Positions 1 through 9,441 are shown, counted from the stretch's first letter. The stretch: DNA of 39,289 nucleotides from Butyrivibrio sp. (GCA_015056565.1 SVGB01000023.1:1-39289), one strand, 5' to 3'. The notes: generated from the letters alone by a model not told the origin. Numbers and translations: made by a program.

Positions 1-954
1 CATGACCTTTTTAATTCCGAGAATTATAAGAAGTATCTTAGTACCATGGCAAAGTTTCATACCTACAGTTTCAATAACACATTACTGATAGCTATGCAGA
101 GACCTGATGCGACACTGGTCGCCGGTTATCAAGCCTGGAACAGGAATTTTGGAAGATATGTGAAAAAGGGAGCTAAGGGGATAAAAATCATTTCTCCTGT
201 GGTAAAAAAGAAAGAAGAACAGGAAAAGGATAATATGATCCCGATACTAGCTCCGGGACAGACCATGGAGGATTACAAAAGCCTGCATCCGGATAAAAAG
301 CCGGAATATGTTTCTGCAGGATTTAAAGTATCAACAGTGTTTGATGTTTCTGATACTGATGGTAAAGAACTCCCTGCGATTGGTGTGAAAGAACTTGGCG
401 GTCAGGTTGAGGATTATGAAAAGATGATAGATGCTCTCAAGACTATATCTATAGTTCCGGTTGAATTTGGAAACATAGACAGCGGAGCCAAGGGCTTTTA
501 CAGCATGGCTGATAAAAAAATAGTTGTTCAGGATAATATGTCAGAGGTCCAGACAATCAAAACTCTGATCCATGAACAGGTCCATAGCAGGCTCGATGAC
601 CGAGACAAAGTCTCTGCAGAAGGGCTTGAAAAGAGATCACGAAATGACTCAGAGCAGATAGCGGAGTCTGTAGCATTTACAGTTTGCCAGCATTATGGTA
701 TCGACACATCTGACTATTCCTTTGGATATATTGCATCCTGGAGTGAGGGCAAGGATACAAAGCAGCTCAAGGCCTCTATGGAGACAATCAGAAAAACTGC
801 TTCAACCATGATCAAAGAGCTCAACTCTGAGCTTGGCATAGATGAGATAGGCAAGGAAAAGCAGAACTTTGTGGAGAGGCACGCTGCGGAGCATGAGGAC
901 ATATCGGCCGATAAGGCTGTGAAAGCTAAGCGTTCGATGGAAATGGCAATATGA
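1..954 (+). CDS. ArdC/LtrC-like antirestriction-type protein, 5'-truncated by window edge
   Basis: The frame is open from base 1, so the gene begins outside the window; the ATG at 46 is internal. The visible 317 residues carry a DUF1738/ArdC N-terminal type sequence (FHTYSFNNTLLIAMQRP, then a GYQAW...KKGAKGIKI stretch) and a zinc-metallopeptidase-like HEQVH at about residues 191-195. An EQIAESVAF helix downstream could give the third metal ligand. Proteins of this build (LtrC of pCF10, ArdC) are common on conjugative plasmids and integrative conjugative elements, where they are linked to antirestriction or ssDNA binding during transfer. The family call rests on motif recognition. The gene marks the left side of the window as mobile-element DNA. 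Confidence 0.7.
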   Translation, partial: HDLFNSENYKKYLSTMAKFHTYSFNNTLLIAMQRPDATLVAGYQAWNRNFGRYVKKGAKGIKIISPVVKKKEEQEKDNMIPILAPGQTMEDYKSLHPDKKPEYVSAGFKVSTVFDVSDTDGKELPAIGVKELGGQVEDYEKMIDALKTISIVPVEFGNIDSGAKGFYSMADKKIVVQDNMSEVQTIKTLIHEQVHSRLDDRDKVSAEGLEKRSRNDSEQIAESVAFTVCQHYGIDTSDYSFGYIASWSEGKDTKQLKASMETIRKTASTMIKELNSELGIDEIGKEKQNFVERHAAEHEDISADKAVKAKRSMEMAI

Positions 955-1088
955 TTTTTTCATCAGCTGATGATGCTTTTGAGACACCGGTTATGATATG
1001 GATATCTATTACGTCCATAAATTTCTGTGTTCATTTTCATCGTCAGCTGATGATTGTTTATACTCGAAAAATACGAATTGGAGGGACT

Positions 1089-1388
1089 ATGAGTAAGCTT
1101 GAAAAAATAGAGTGTGAAACCATAGTCAACTGGAATAAGGAAGAACCTTTTGCTGTGGTCTATACACGGGATAAAGAAGTTATGAAGAAGCTGGATCAGA
1201 TGTGCAGCAGATATCCTGAAATCTATGAACTGACCAAAGAAACAGATCTTGATAAGTACTATCAGATTCCAAAGGGCTATGTGCGATTTCACAATCCGGC
1301 TCAGAATTCCGGTAAGGCCAGGAAAAATGCCAGTGACAGAATGAAGGAACTTAACAGAAAGCGATGGAATAATTCAAAGACGGACTAG
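1089..1388 (+). CDS. Hypothetical 99-aa protein of mobile-element type
   Basis: The start at 1089 is chosen because GGAGGG sits 5-10 bases upstream; a longer open frame to 951 has no ribosome site. The product is small, charged and soluble, with no signal peptide or membrane segment, and ends in a basic tail (MKELNRKRWNNSKTD). I do not recognise a domain. It follows the ArdC-like gene by 134 bases and precedes a hairpin at 1395-1417, so it is probably the last gene of a short mobile-element operon. Similar small proteins accompany LtrC-like genes on Firmicute elements, but that association is from memory and is not shown here. Confidence 0.6.
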   Translation: MSKLEKIECETIVNWNKEEPFAVVYTRDKEVMKKLDQMCSRYPEIYELTKETDLDKYYQIPKGYVRFHNPAQNSGKARKNASDRMKELNRKRWNNSKTD

Positions 1389-1394
1389 AATGAT

Positions 1395-1417
1395 CAGGCT
1401 GCATGGTCTGCAGCCTG
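1395..1417 (+). terminator. Hairpin downstream of the 99-aa gene
   Basis: A perfect 9-bp stem (CAGGCTGCA/TGCAGCCTG) with a TGGTC loop starts 7 bases after the stop codon at 1388. The following bases are A/T-rich (AAATACATATAATTTT) but not a pure T run, so termination is plausible and not certain. Confidence 0.5.
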
Positions 1418-1431
1418 AAATACATATAATT

Positions 1432-1863
1432 TTGACATACCTTCAGACTGGGGGTGATGGCTGGGATCTTGTTACTATATGTAGTACTTGTGAGAACCAG
1501 GACAGGGCAGATTACAGGCTTCCCATTCTTTTGGAATCTCCCATAAAGCATAGAGAGATTATTTCGGAGCCAATGCTGGGGGATATAGATATAGAGAAGT
1601 ATCTGGCTACAGGCCTTATTGAGCATGTAACATGCGGTGGTGAGTCAGGATCTAAGGCCAGACCATGCGATTTCAGATGGATACAGGATGTGCGTAGACA
1701 ATGCATTCGTCATGGAGTCTCTTTTTACTTCAAGAGAAAGAACGGAATTATTGAAAGAGAGAACTATAATAAGCCGAAGTCCGAAGATAGCAAGCGGCCA
1801 GGAACAACTCCGGAAAAGGAGAAGGCCATCACAGAAGCACTAAAACACTTTAATATGATATAG
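1432..1863 (+). pseudogene. DUF5131 (phage Gp37/Gp68) family, N-terminally truncated remnant
   Basis: The frame encodes the C-terminal half of a DUF5131 protein: an ENQDRADYRLPIL stretch, SPIKHREIISEPML, then VTCGGESGSKARPCDFRWI and a C-terminal FYFKRKNG. Full-length members are roughly 250 residues or more and begin with a cysteine-containing N-terminal half, which is missing here. The region just upstream is the hairpin of the previous gene and there is no credible ribosome site, so this is most likely a relic left by a deletion. These proteins occur on phages and integrative elements. Confidence 0.65.
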
Positions 1864-1876
1864 AATAATAAAGAGG

Positions 1877-1905
1877 GGCCGTGGAGAAAATCCACGGCTC
1901 TGACT
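1877..1905 (+). terminator. Hairpin between the DUF5131 relic and the convergent phosphatase gene
   Basis: An 8-bp perfect stem (GCCGTGGA/TCCACGGC, 1878-1898) with a GAAAA loop lies between convergent genes, followed on the plus strand by TCTGACTTTA. It could end transcription from either side. The 11-mer ACGGCTCTGAC at the hairpin end (1894-1904) is repeated at 1921-1931 inside the end of the neighbouring gene. Confidence 0.5.
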
Positions 1906-1917
1906 TTAAATGACTAA

Positions 1918-3981
1918 TTACGGCTCTGACCCCAGATATCTAAAGCCAAGCATTGTGATGTCGTCGAACTGTTCGGCATCAGTAGTAAAGCTTTCAATAT
2001 CCTTAGTAACTGCCAGAAGGGTTTCCTTCATGGTGGCCTTCTTTGTTTCATTCAAGGCTTTTTTTAGCCTGTCCAGGCCATAGAGACTTTCATAGACATC
2101 TGCTGCTTCGGGAATTCCATCAGTATAGACAAAGATGCTGTCACCGGGGTTCATTATGAGCTCGTATTCAGTAAGATTTAGCTTTTTCTTTAGGCCCAGG
2201 ATAGGAGCATGCGGGTCTTCATATAGTTCATAGGATTTATCCTCGCGGCGGATCATGGGATATTCATGCCCTGCGTTACAGCATTTCATCACACCGGTAT
2301 TCAAATCAATTATCCCAAGCCACACTGATACAAACATCTTTTCATCGTTTCCCTCACAAAGGGACAGATTAGCTTTTTCAAGAACTTCTACAGGAGAGTA
2401 ATCCTGCTCGGCAACAGTCCTGATGGCAGTTTTACTCCGCATCATAAAAAGAGCTGCCGGGATTCCTTTACCTGATACATCAGCTATAACAAGGGCAAGC
2501 TTCCCTGGCCCTACAAAAAAGAAATCATAAAAGTCACCGCCGACCTGTTTTGCAGGATCCATTGTTGCGTAGATTTCGAAATCGTCCCTGTTAAAGTTAT
2601 AATTCTTTGGAAGGGCTGAGGCTTGAACGGATTTTGCAAAGGACAGTTCCTGCTCAACTCTTTTTTCTGCAGCAGTAATATATCCTTTTAGTGCTGTTAC
2701 CATCTGATTTATATCATTGGAGAGTGAAGCAAACTCTGATGAGTCATATACTGATACTTCTTCCTTCAGATTTCCATTTGTTATTTTATTAAGTGATTCA
2801 TTAACTGTATCAAGGTTGTCTACAACTATGTTTTTTACAAGCTGCGTGATCAGAACAAACAGAACTGCCAGCATTATGATATTTGCAAACAGTGACTCAT
2901 AGCTTCTTGTATCCCTGTCATCAAATACCTCTGTTAATGGGAGAGTTACAAGAAGAAAAGTGTTCTCATCAAGTGAAACTATTTTGCACCTTGAATCAAC
3001 ACCATAAAAAATCATATTGAAATAATCAGATGATTCATTTTTCTTAATTGCTTCCAGAACTTCATTGGATACGAGATAGCCCTTATGTGTTCCAGCCAGA
3101 TATCTTGATCTGTTTCTTATAATATCGAAGGTTCCTTCGCTTCCTACGTGGAATTCAAGCTTTTCCAGAATCTCCTCATCAAATGATTTTAGATGCGAAT
3201 ACTGTGTGACAATGTCAGAAATTGATGTCTCCATTTTCGCATTTGCATCTTCAACTGCCTTTTGTGTATGCATCATATGTGATATGGCAAAGTTGAGAGT
3301 TAACACTCCGGCAGTAAATACAAAGAGCCAGAAGCGGAATTTTTGTGAAACATGAACCTTATCCAGGGATTTATAAGTAAAGGGGTTCACCCATTCCCTG
3401 GCTAAAATCTGAAGAAACAGTGAAGTCAGAAATAATCCAAACGCTGTAAAAAAGATCATTGGAATAGAGTTGTTTTTTACAACCATGAGAGCTGTTGTGA
3501 TATCTCTTCTGTGGGTCAAAAAAACCATGTACATATGAAACACTTCTACAACGGCACCCATAAAGAAACCATAGATTGCTGATGGCTTTTTTCGATCAAA
3601 GAGATAGACAGACATGAAGGCAGCAAGGATACCTGCCATGCATGTCGAAACACTGCAGGCAATTCTTGTATAAGAGCCGATTCCAAAATAAGTACCGATT
3701 ATATATCTTTCTATCCCGGCAATGAAACCTGCAATAATGCCGGATACAGGGTCAAAGAAAAAACCGGCTACCAGGGGGCTAAGATCCCTTATATTTAAAA
3801 GGCTGTGACCATAGTTCACATTGAAGTGGTTGGAAAGAACACCGCAAAGTCCAAATATAACGCCTATCAGTATTTTTTGATGCACAGGAAGTTTTCTGCC
3901 CTGGAATCTGCGCCATAGAAGTACTGTTAAAAGGATATGTGCGGCAACAATAGACATCATTTTGATGATCATTATAAGCAT
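1918..3981 (-). CDS. Membrane-anchored SpoIIE/RsbU-type PP2C phosphatase with LytS-like 5TM sensor and HAMP
   Basis: 687 aa. The start (ATG at 3981) follows GAGGTG by 6 bases; an upstream in-frame ATG at 4035 lacks such a site. Domain order: a LytS/5TMR-like membrane domain (about residues 1-190, with the characteristic NIRDLSPLVAGFFFDP and GIIAGFIAGIERY), a further membrane segment near 215-235, an extracytoplasmic sensor, another membrane segment near 360-380, a HAMP-like linker, then a SpoIIE PP2C domain (about 470-685). Metal-binding motifs are intact: VGGDFYD, IADVSGKG, YTDGIPEA and FDDITML. Such phosphatases dephosphorylate STAS anti-anti-sigma proteins. It is divergent from the exporter operon, which encodes a STAS protein and an RsbW-like kinase, so these three probably form one partner-switching module. 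The signal sensed is unknown. Confidence 0.85.
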   Translation of the reverse strand: MLIMIIKMMSIVAAHILLTVLLWRRFQGRKLPVHQKILIGVIFGLCGVLSNHFNVNYGHSLLNIRDLSPLVAGFFFDPVSGIIAGFIAGIERYIIGTYFGIGSYTRIACSVSTCMAGILAAFMSVYLFDRKKPSAIYGFFMGAVVEVFHMYMVFLTHRRDITTALMVVKNNSIPMIFFTAFGLFLTSLFLQILAREWVNPFTYKSLDKVHVSQKFRFWLFVFTAGVLTLNFAISHMMHTQKAVEDANAKMETSISDIVTQYSHLKSFDEEILEKLEFHVGSEGTFDIIRNRSRYLAGTHKGYLVSNEVLEAIKKNESSDYFNMIFYGVDSRCKIVSLDENTFLLVTLPLTEVFDDRDTRSYESLFANIIMLAVLFVLITQLVKNIVVDNLDTVNESLNKITNGNLKEEVSVYDSSEFASLSNDINQMVTALKGYITAAEKRVEQELSFAKSVQASALPKNYNFNRDDFEIYATMDPAKQVGGDFYDFFFVGPGKLALVIADVSGKGIPAALFMMRSKTAIRTVAEQDYSPVEVLEKANLSLCEGNDEKMFVSVWLGIIDLNTGVMKCCNAGHEYPMIRREDKSYELYEDPHAPILGLKKKLNLTEYELIMNPGDSIFVYTDGIPEAADVYESLYGLDRLKKALNETKKATMKETLLAVTKDIESFTTDAEQFDDITMLGFRYLGSEP

Positions 3982-4141
3982 AAAAATCACCTCTGGTTCA
4001 TCCGAAAAAACACGCAATTTACTGAATATCATCATAACATAAATCGATATCTCAAATATTGAACGAAAACTAAAATAACTCTAAACCGGGCAAAAAACAA
4101 ACACACATTCGAATTAAAAAAGGCTTAACCACGCGAAAATG

Positions 4142-4208
4142 ACCGAATAGACATAAAAAACGACCGAATAGACATAAACTATATAAGCTGCTGGAAACTT
4201 GCGATAAA
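4142..4208 (+). promoter_or_regulatory. LytTR-type operator and promoter of the exporter operon
   Basis: Two perfect copies of ACCGAATAGACA (4142-4153 and 4163-4174) are 21 bp apart, the spacing of LytTR-family operators such as AgrA boxes (9-bp repeats with 12-bp gaps). A -10-like GATAAA (4203-4208) begins 40 bases after the start of the proximal repeat, and no good -35 is present, as expected of an activator-dependent promoter. The predicted transcript starts about 45 bases before the first exporter gene. The same layout recurs at four other sites in the window. Confidence 0.75.
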
Positions 4209-4261
4209 ATGTCAATAGTATCTGAATTTGTATTTGATGAAACCGGAAAGGAACTGCGTGT

Positions 4262-4744
4262 ATGGCAAATGAAACAATATTCAGAGACAAGTCCATTGAA
4301 CGTATATCATCACCAGAGCAGCTGAATGATTATGTAAAGCTCACAAATCCTGGTGTTTGGTTTGTGTCTTCCGCGATTCTGATAATCCTTATAGGTACCA
4401 TTGTATTTGGAACTGTAGGTCACATAGATTCATCTGTCCCCAGTGCTTTGATCTCTGATGGAGAGACATCAGTGTGCCTTGTTAAGAGAGAATATGGCGA
4501 GAAATTTACTGATGATATGCATGTAAAAGTTGATGGAACAGAATATAATGTTTCACTTAAGGCTGCTAAGCCAGTTGCCATAAACCCTGACGTAGATTCT
4601 TATACTCTTTTTGTGGGAAATATGGAAGTTGGTGAATGGGTGTATGAGATAGATGTAGACGGACAGATTCCTGAAGGTGTTTATGAGGCAAGGCTGGTAA
4701 CTGAGAGGATTTCGCCTCTTTCATTTATATTTGGTGGACAATGA
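4262..4744 (+). CDS. Short HlyD-like NHLM-system secretion protein
   Basis: 160 aa: a cytoplasmic N-terminus, one membrane segment (about residues 31-53), and a small extracytoplasmic beta domain ending ERISPLSFIFGG, which resembles the C-terminal end of HlyD-family NHLM adaptor proteins. Typical NHLM adaptors are around 400 residues with a long coiled-coil and lipoyl domains; both are absent, so this looks like a minimal version and not a frameshift, since the frame is clean. It is the first gene downstream of the operator and overlaps the next gene by 4 bases (ATGA), so translation is probably coupled. The role as exporter accessory is inferred from position, topology and the C-terminal motif. 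Confidence 0.7.
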   Translation: MANETIFRDKSIERISSPEQLNDYVKLTNPGVWFVSSAILIILIGTIVFGTVGHIDSSVPSALISDGETSVCLVKREYGEKFTDDMHVKVDGTEYNVSLKAAKPVAINPDVDSYTLFVGNMEVGEWVYEIDVDGQIPEGVYEARLVTERISPLSFIFGGQ

Positions 4745-6924
4745 CAAAGGAAAACAAACTTAAACAACCCGTGCAGGGAAAGGTGGCAAAGGTGCCATTT
4801 ATCATGCAGATGGAAGCATTAGAGTGCGGCGCTGCATCTCTTGCCATGATCCTTGCCTATTATGATAAGTGGATTCCATTAGAGCAGGTGAGACGTGATT
4901 GCGGAGTATCAAGGGACGGCTCGAATGCTCTTAATGTCATGCGTGCAGCACGAAACTACGGTCTTGAAGCCACCGGCTACCGATATGAGCCTGATTATCT
5001 CAGGGATAATGGAACTTTTCCCTGCATTGCACACTGGGAGTTTAATCACTTTGTGGTAGTGGATGGGTTTAAAAATGGAAAAGTATATTTAAATGATCCG
5101 GCAAGAGGCACAGTAACACTGCCTTTTGAGGAGTTTGATGAGAAGTTTACCGGGCTGTGCGTTCTCTTTTCGCCATCAGAAATATTTGAGCCCGGTGGAA
5201 AACCCAAGTCAACATTTGAGTTTGCAAAAAAGAGACTGGTTGGATGCTCTGTTGCAATAGCTTTTGTGATTGCTATGAACATTATAAGTTCTCTTATAGG
5301 TATTATTAACCCTGTCTTTTCCAGAATATTTATGGACAGACTTCTTACCGGAAAGGATCTGGACTGGCATATTCCCTTTATTATTGTAATGGCAGCTTTT
5401 GGCTGCATTCAGCTTATAAGTCAGTTAATAAGCACAATATATTCAAGGCGCATTGATGGAAAAATGTCCATATATGGAACAACTTCATACATGTGGAAGG
5501 TATTAAATCTTCCCATGGATTTCTTTTCCCAGAGATATGCCGGGGACATCTTATCCAGAAGAGCGGGAAATGCCAGTATATCCAATTCCCTGATATATAC
5601 CTTCGCACCAATGGCACTTAATGCTTTTATGATGGTATTTTACCTGGTTGTAATGCTCAAAAACAGCGTGATTCTTACCATGATCGGGATATCTTCCATA
5701 GTGATAAATATGCTGATCTCCAGGATTATTTCTGCGCGTAGGGTAAATATCTCGAGAATACAGATGAGAGATGCAGGAAAGCTTTCAAGCTGCACCACAG
5801 CTGGGATTGAGATGATCGAGACAATAAAATCCAGTGGCGCTGAAGATGGATACTTTCAGAAATGGGCAGGCTATCAGGCCAGTGTAAATACTCAGAAAGT
5901 AAAATTTGCAAAGCTTAATCAGTATCTGGGAAGCATTCCGAGCCTTGTTTCGGCACTGACCAATACTATAGTCCTTGCAATGGGAGTGTATCTGGTGATA
6001 AATGGCAGGTTCACTATCGGTATGATAACTGCATTTCAGGGATTCCTTTCTTCCTTCTCAGCTCCGGCTTCAACTTTTATCTCAACGGGACAGACGATGC
6101 AGGAACTTAGGACTGACATGGAGCGTATTGAGGATGTTATGGAATATCCTGAGGATGATAACGGAGCTGCAAGGTATACCACAGGAGAAGGCGGATATAA
6201 GAAACTGCGCGGAGTAGTTGAGATGAAGAGTGTCACCTTTGGCTACTCCAAACTGGCAGATCCGCTTATTAAAGATTTTTCACTAAAACTTGAAAGAGGG
6301 AGCAGGGTTGCATTTGTAGGTGAAAGCGGATGTGGAAAGTCAACTCTTTCAAAGTTGTTGTCGGGGCTTTATAGTCCCTGGGAAGGCGAAATTCTCTTTG
6401 ACGGGCGTCCCATGAAGGATATTGACAGAAGTGTATTTACAGGATCTCTGGCAGTGGTTGACCAGGACATTATCATGTTTGAAGATACCATATCATCCAA
6501 TATCAGAATGTGGGATGATTCCATAAAAGAATTCGAAGTAATTGCAGCAGCAAGAGATGCCCAGATACATGAAGACATCATGACAAGAGATGGTGGCTAT
6601 GAATACAGGATGATTGAAGGTGGTAAGGATTTTTCCGGTGGACAGAGACAGCGAATGGAGATAGCAAGAGTCCTGGCCCAGGATCCCACAATAGTCATCC
6701 TTGATGAAGCTACATCAGCGCTTGATGCAAAGACAGAATATGACGTGGTCAATGCAATAAAGGAAAGAGGCATTACCTGCATTGTTATCGCCCACAGACT
6801 TTCAACAATAAGAGACTGCGATGAGATCATAGTTTTAAAGCACGGCGAGGTTGTAGACAGGGGTACCCATGAGGGGCTTTATGCAAAGGGCGGGTACTAT
6901 AAAGAACTTGTACAAAGTGAATGA
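4741..6924 (+). CDS. NHLM-type peptidase-containing ABC transporter (C39 peptidase, membrane domain, ATPase)
   Basis: 727 aa. An N-terminal C39 peptidase has Cys29 (LECGAASLAMI), His103 (WEFNHFVVVD) and Asp119 (NDPARG), the family catalytic triad, so it should cut double-glycine leaders. An ABC membrane domain with about six helices spans roughly residues 165-445. The ATPase has Walker A GESGCGKST (about 527-535), signature FSGGQRQR, Walker B IVILDEATSALD and the H-loop histidine in IAHRLSTI. Its substrates are probably the GG-leader proteins encoded downstream, since no other substrate is present. It partners with the next gene, as NHLM systems usually have two ABC proteins. It starts inside the stop codon of the adaptor gene. 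Confidence 0.93.
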   Translation: MTKENKLKQPVQGKVAKVPFIMQMEALECGAASLAMILAYYDKWIPLEQVRRDCGVSRDGSNALNVMRAARNYGLEATGYRYEPDYLRDNGTFPCIAHWEFNHFVVVDGFKNGKVYLNDPARGTVTLPFEEFDEKFTGLCVLFSPSEIFEPGGKPKSTFEFAKKRLVGCSVAIAFVIAMNIISSLIGIINPVFSRIFMDRLLTGKDLDWHIPFIIVMAAFGCIQLISQLISTIYSRRIDGKMSIYGTTSYMWKVLNLPMDFFSQRYAGDILSRRAGNASISNSLIYTFAPMALNAFMMVFYLVVMLKNSVILTMIGISSIVINMLISRIISARRVNISRIQMRDAGKLSSCTTAGIEMIETIKSSGAEDGYFQKWAGYQASVNTQKVKFAKLNQYLGSIPSLVSALTNTIVLAMGVYLVINGRFTIGMITAFQGFLSSFSAPASTFISTGQTMQELRTDMERIEDVMEYPEDDNGAARYTTGEGGYKKLRGVVEMKSVTFGYSKLADPLIKDFSLKLERGSRVAFVGESGCGKSTLSKLLSGLYSPWEGEILFDGRPMKDIDRSVFTGSLAVVDQDIIMFEDTISSNIRMWDDSIKEFEVIAAARDAQIHEDIMTRDGGYEYRMIEGGKDFSGGQRQRMEIARVLAQDPTIVILDEATSALDAKTEYDVVNAIKERGITCIVIAHRLSTIRDCDEIIVLKHGEVVDRGTHEGLYAKGGYYKELVQSE

Positions 6925-6947
6925 TATCTTAAAGAGAAAGTGATCAT

Positions 6948-9131
6948 ATGGGCTGGTTTGACGATCAGATTAAACTCAGAAAACAGAATGATGAAATCGC
7001 TTTTGACTCTGCATTCAGGAAGATAGCCGGAGCAGTTACGGGAGGCGGTGGTTTTGCATCTTCCATGGATGATTCGGAGAAGGCTCAGAGTGCCATAGGT
7101 GATATCTTAAGCTACTATCATGTAAAGAAAGCTGATATTCCCAAAAAGATAGTGACAGTAGAGGAAAAGCTGGATTTTGCTCTGCACCCATCGGGAATAA
7201 TGTACAGAAGAGTTGAGCTAACCCCTGGATGGAGAAAAGATGCTTTTGGAGCAATGCTGGGCTTTAGGAAAAGAGATAACTCGCCGGTTGCACTTCTTCC
7301 TTATGGGCTTGCACATTACAGATTCTATGATGATCTGTCTGGGAAACATGCGATTGTTGACAGCAGGAATGAGTCTCTTTTTACAGGAGAGGCCTTTGCC
7401 TTTTACAGACCATTTCCGCTTAAGAAGCTTGGAATTAAGGAGCTGGCAGGATACATATTCAGGGTGATTGAACCGGCGGATTATGTACTGATCGCTCTAG
7501 CAACGCTTGCAGTAACTTTGGTGGGAATGCTGACTCCCAGAATAAATCTGTTTCTGTTCAGGGATGTGATAGGCAGCGGAGATGTATCACTTCTTGTGGT
7601 GACAGCTATGTTCCTTCTTTGTTCATCCTGGGGAGCTCTTATGCTAGGCTCGGCCAGGAGCCTGATTTCATCAAGAATAGATACGAAACTTAGTATATCT
7701 GTGGAAGCAGCCACAATGATGAGAATATTGTCACTCCCTGCCGGTTTTTTCAAGGATTACAGTTCAGGAGAACTCTCATCAAGAGCCTCTTATGTGAATT
7801 CACTGTGTTCCACTCTGGTTTCGGTTGTTTTAAACACTGGGCTGACATCTCTATTTTCGCTGGTATACATAACGCAGATCTTTGCATATGCACCGGGACT
7901 GGTTGTACCTGCACTTATCATAATTACAGTTACTGTTGGATTTTCAGTAATATCATCTTTGGTTCAGATGAAACTTACAAAAAAGCAGATGCTGCTTGGA
8001 TCCAGGGAAAACGGTATGAGCTACGCTTTTGTTTCAGGGATCCAGAAGATAAAGCTTACTGGGGCAGAGAAAAGAGCATTTTCCAGGTGGGGCAACCTCT
8101 ATGCAAAGGGTGTGGAACTTAGATATAATCCGCCTATGTTTATAAAGATCAATTCCGTGATAAGCTCAGCAATTTCTATTACAGGAACCATTGTCATGTA
8201 CAATCAGGCAATAGTCACGCATGTATCTACTGCTGAATACATGGCCTTTAATACAGCTTATGGAATGGTATCAGGTGCCTTCATGTCACTGTTTGGAATT
8301 GCACTTACGGCTGCAAATATCAGGCCTACTTTTGAGATGGCGCAGCCTATCCTTAGGACAGAACCTGAAGTTTCTGAAAACAAAGAAACTCTCACAAGAA
8401 TCTCAGGCGGAATCGAGATTATAAATCTTTCCTTTAAGTATAAGGAGAATACGCCGGTTATAATCGATAATCTTTCACTTAAGATAACTCCGGGGCAGTA
8501 TGTAGCCATTGTTGGAAAGACAGGTTGCGGAAAATCGACACTGGTAAGATTGCTCCTTGGATTTGAGAAGCCTACAAAGGGCGGTATCTTCTATGATGGG
8601 AAGGATATAAATGCCATTGACCTTAAATCACTTAGGAAGCACATAGGAGTGGTTACCCAGAACGGCAAGCTGTTTCAGGGTGATATTTACTCAAATATTG
8701 TTGTTGCAGCGCCCCAGCTGACTCTGGATGAAGCCTGGGAAGCAGCCAGGATTGCAGGAATTGATGAGGATATTCGGCTTATGCCAATGGGAATGAATAC
8801 CCTCATCTCAGAAGGAAGCGGAGGCATATCGGGCGGTCAGAAACAGAGGCTAATGATAGCGAGGGCAGTAGCACCAAAACCCAAGCTCCTTATTTTTGAT
8901 GAAGCCACATCCGCACTTGATAATATCACCCAGAGGAAAGTTTCTGAAGCTCTGGATGAAATGGATTGCACCAGAATCGTCATAGCACATAGACTTTCTA
9001 CCATAAGGCAATGTGACAGAATACTTGTATTTGATGGTGGTCATATCGTTGAGGATGGCACCTATGAAGAGCTGATAAGTAATAATGGCTATTTTGCAAG
9101 TCTTGTTGAGAGACAGAGAGTTGACGCGTAA
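6948..9131 (+). CDS. NHLM-type ABC transporter ATP-binding/permease protein (non-peptidase)
   Basis: 727 aa. The N-terminus (MGWFDDQIKLRKQNDEIAF) and the roughly 165-residue cytoplasmic domain that replaces a peptidase are typical of the second NHLM transporter subunit. An ABC membrane domain follows (about 185-465), then an ATPase with Walker A GKTGCGKST (about 523-531), signature ISGGQKQR, Walker B LLIFDEATSALD and IAHRLSTI. It likely pairs with the upstream C39 transporter to make a heteromeric exporter. It is 23 bases downstream of that gene in the same operon. The ribosome site is weak (AAAGAGAAAGTGA). Confidence 0.9.
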   Translation: MGWFDDQIKLRKQNDEIAFDSAFRKIAGAVTGGGGFASSMDDSEKAQSAIGDILSYYHVKKADIPKKIVTVEEKLDFALHPSGIMYRRVELTPGWRKDAFGAMLGFRKRDNSPVALLPYGLAHYRFYDDLSGKHAIVDSRNESLFTGEAFAFYRPFPLKKLGIKELAGYIFRVIEPADYVLIALATLAVTLVGMLTPRINLFLFRDVIGSGDVSLLVVTAMFLLCSSWGALMLGSARSLISSRIDTKLSISVEAATMMRILSLPAGFFKDYSSGELSSRASYVNSLCSTLVSVVLNTGLTSLFSLVYITQIFAYAPGLVVPALIIITVTVGFSVISSLVQMKLTKKQMLLGSRENGMSYAFVSGIQKIKLTGAEKRAFSRWGNLYAKGVELRYNPPMFIKINSVISSAISITGTIVMYNQAIVTHVSTAEYMAFNTAYGMVSGAFMSLFGIALTAANIRPTFEMAQPILRTEPEVSENKETLTRISGGIEIINLSFKYKENTPVIIDNLSLKITPGQYVAIVGKTGCGKSTLVRLLLGFEKPTKGGIFYDGKDINAIDLKSLRKHIGVVTQNGKLFQGDIYSNIVVAAPQLTLDEAWEAARIAGIDEDIRLMPMGMNTLISEGSGGISGGQKQRLMIARAVAPKPKLLIFDEATSALDNITQRKVSEALDEMDCTRIVIAHRLSTIRQCDRILVFDGGHIVEDGTYEELISNNGYFASLVERQRVDA

Positions 9132-9141
9132 GGAGGTATCT

Positions 9142-9441
9142 ATGGAGACAACTTGGGAAGTTAAAGGAGAGGATCTTTTTGTAGGAATAAGCGGTAAGCT
9201 TGATACCATGAATGCTATGGACCTTGACGAGAAGTTTAATGACATTCCGGATGAGGTAAGAAACATTTACTTTGACCTTGACGGACTTATTTACATTGCA
9301 TCTGCAGGTCTGCGTGTTCTTTACTGGGCAAACGAATACACTGAAGAAAAGGGCGGAACAGCAGTGCTTCGCAACGTTTCTGCGGAAGTTCTTGAGATAC
9401 TGAAAATTACCGGATTTAAAGATTTTGTGAATATAGAGTGA
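9142..9441 (+). CDS. STAS-domain anti-anti-sigma-type protein
   Basis: 99 aa, one STAS domain. The start follows AAGGAGG by 8 bases, 10 bases after the exporter stop. The motif DLDGLIYIASAGLRVL matches the SpoIIAA/RsbV phosphorylation loop, with Ser54 as the likely phosphosite. In known partner switches this serine is phosphorylated by an RsbW/SpoIIAB kinase (next gene) and dephosphorylated by a PP2C phosphatase (minus-strand gene at 1918-3981). Its presence between an exporter and a LytTR regulator is unusual. The final target of the switch, a sigma factor or another protein, is not evident. Confidence 0.88.
   Translation: METTWEVKGEDLFVGISGKLDTMNAMDLDEKFNDIPDEVRNIYFDLDGLIYIASAGLRVLYWANEYTEEKGGTAVLRNVSAEVLEILKITGFKDFVNIE

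Noticed and set aside
961..1052. CATCAGCTGATG palindrome and a second CGTCAGCTGATG copy 80 bp on
   Set aside because: They lie in a short gap between mobile-element genes; two short near-palindromes are too weak to call a regulatory site.
1390..1431. ATG start at 1390 for the DUF5131 frame
   Set aside because: These codons lie in the terminator hairpin of the previous gene and have no ribosome site, so the frame is treated as a relic.
4741..9131. Lantibiotic or other modified-peptide cluster
   Set aside because: The exporter is present but no LanB/C/M, YcaO, radical SAM, cyclase or protease tailoring gene is seen in the window, and cores are not rich in clustered Ser/Thr/Cys.
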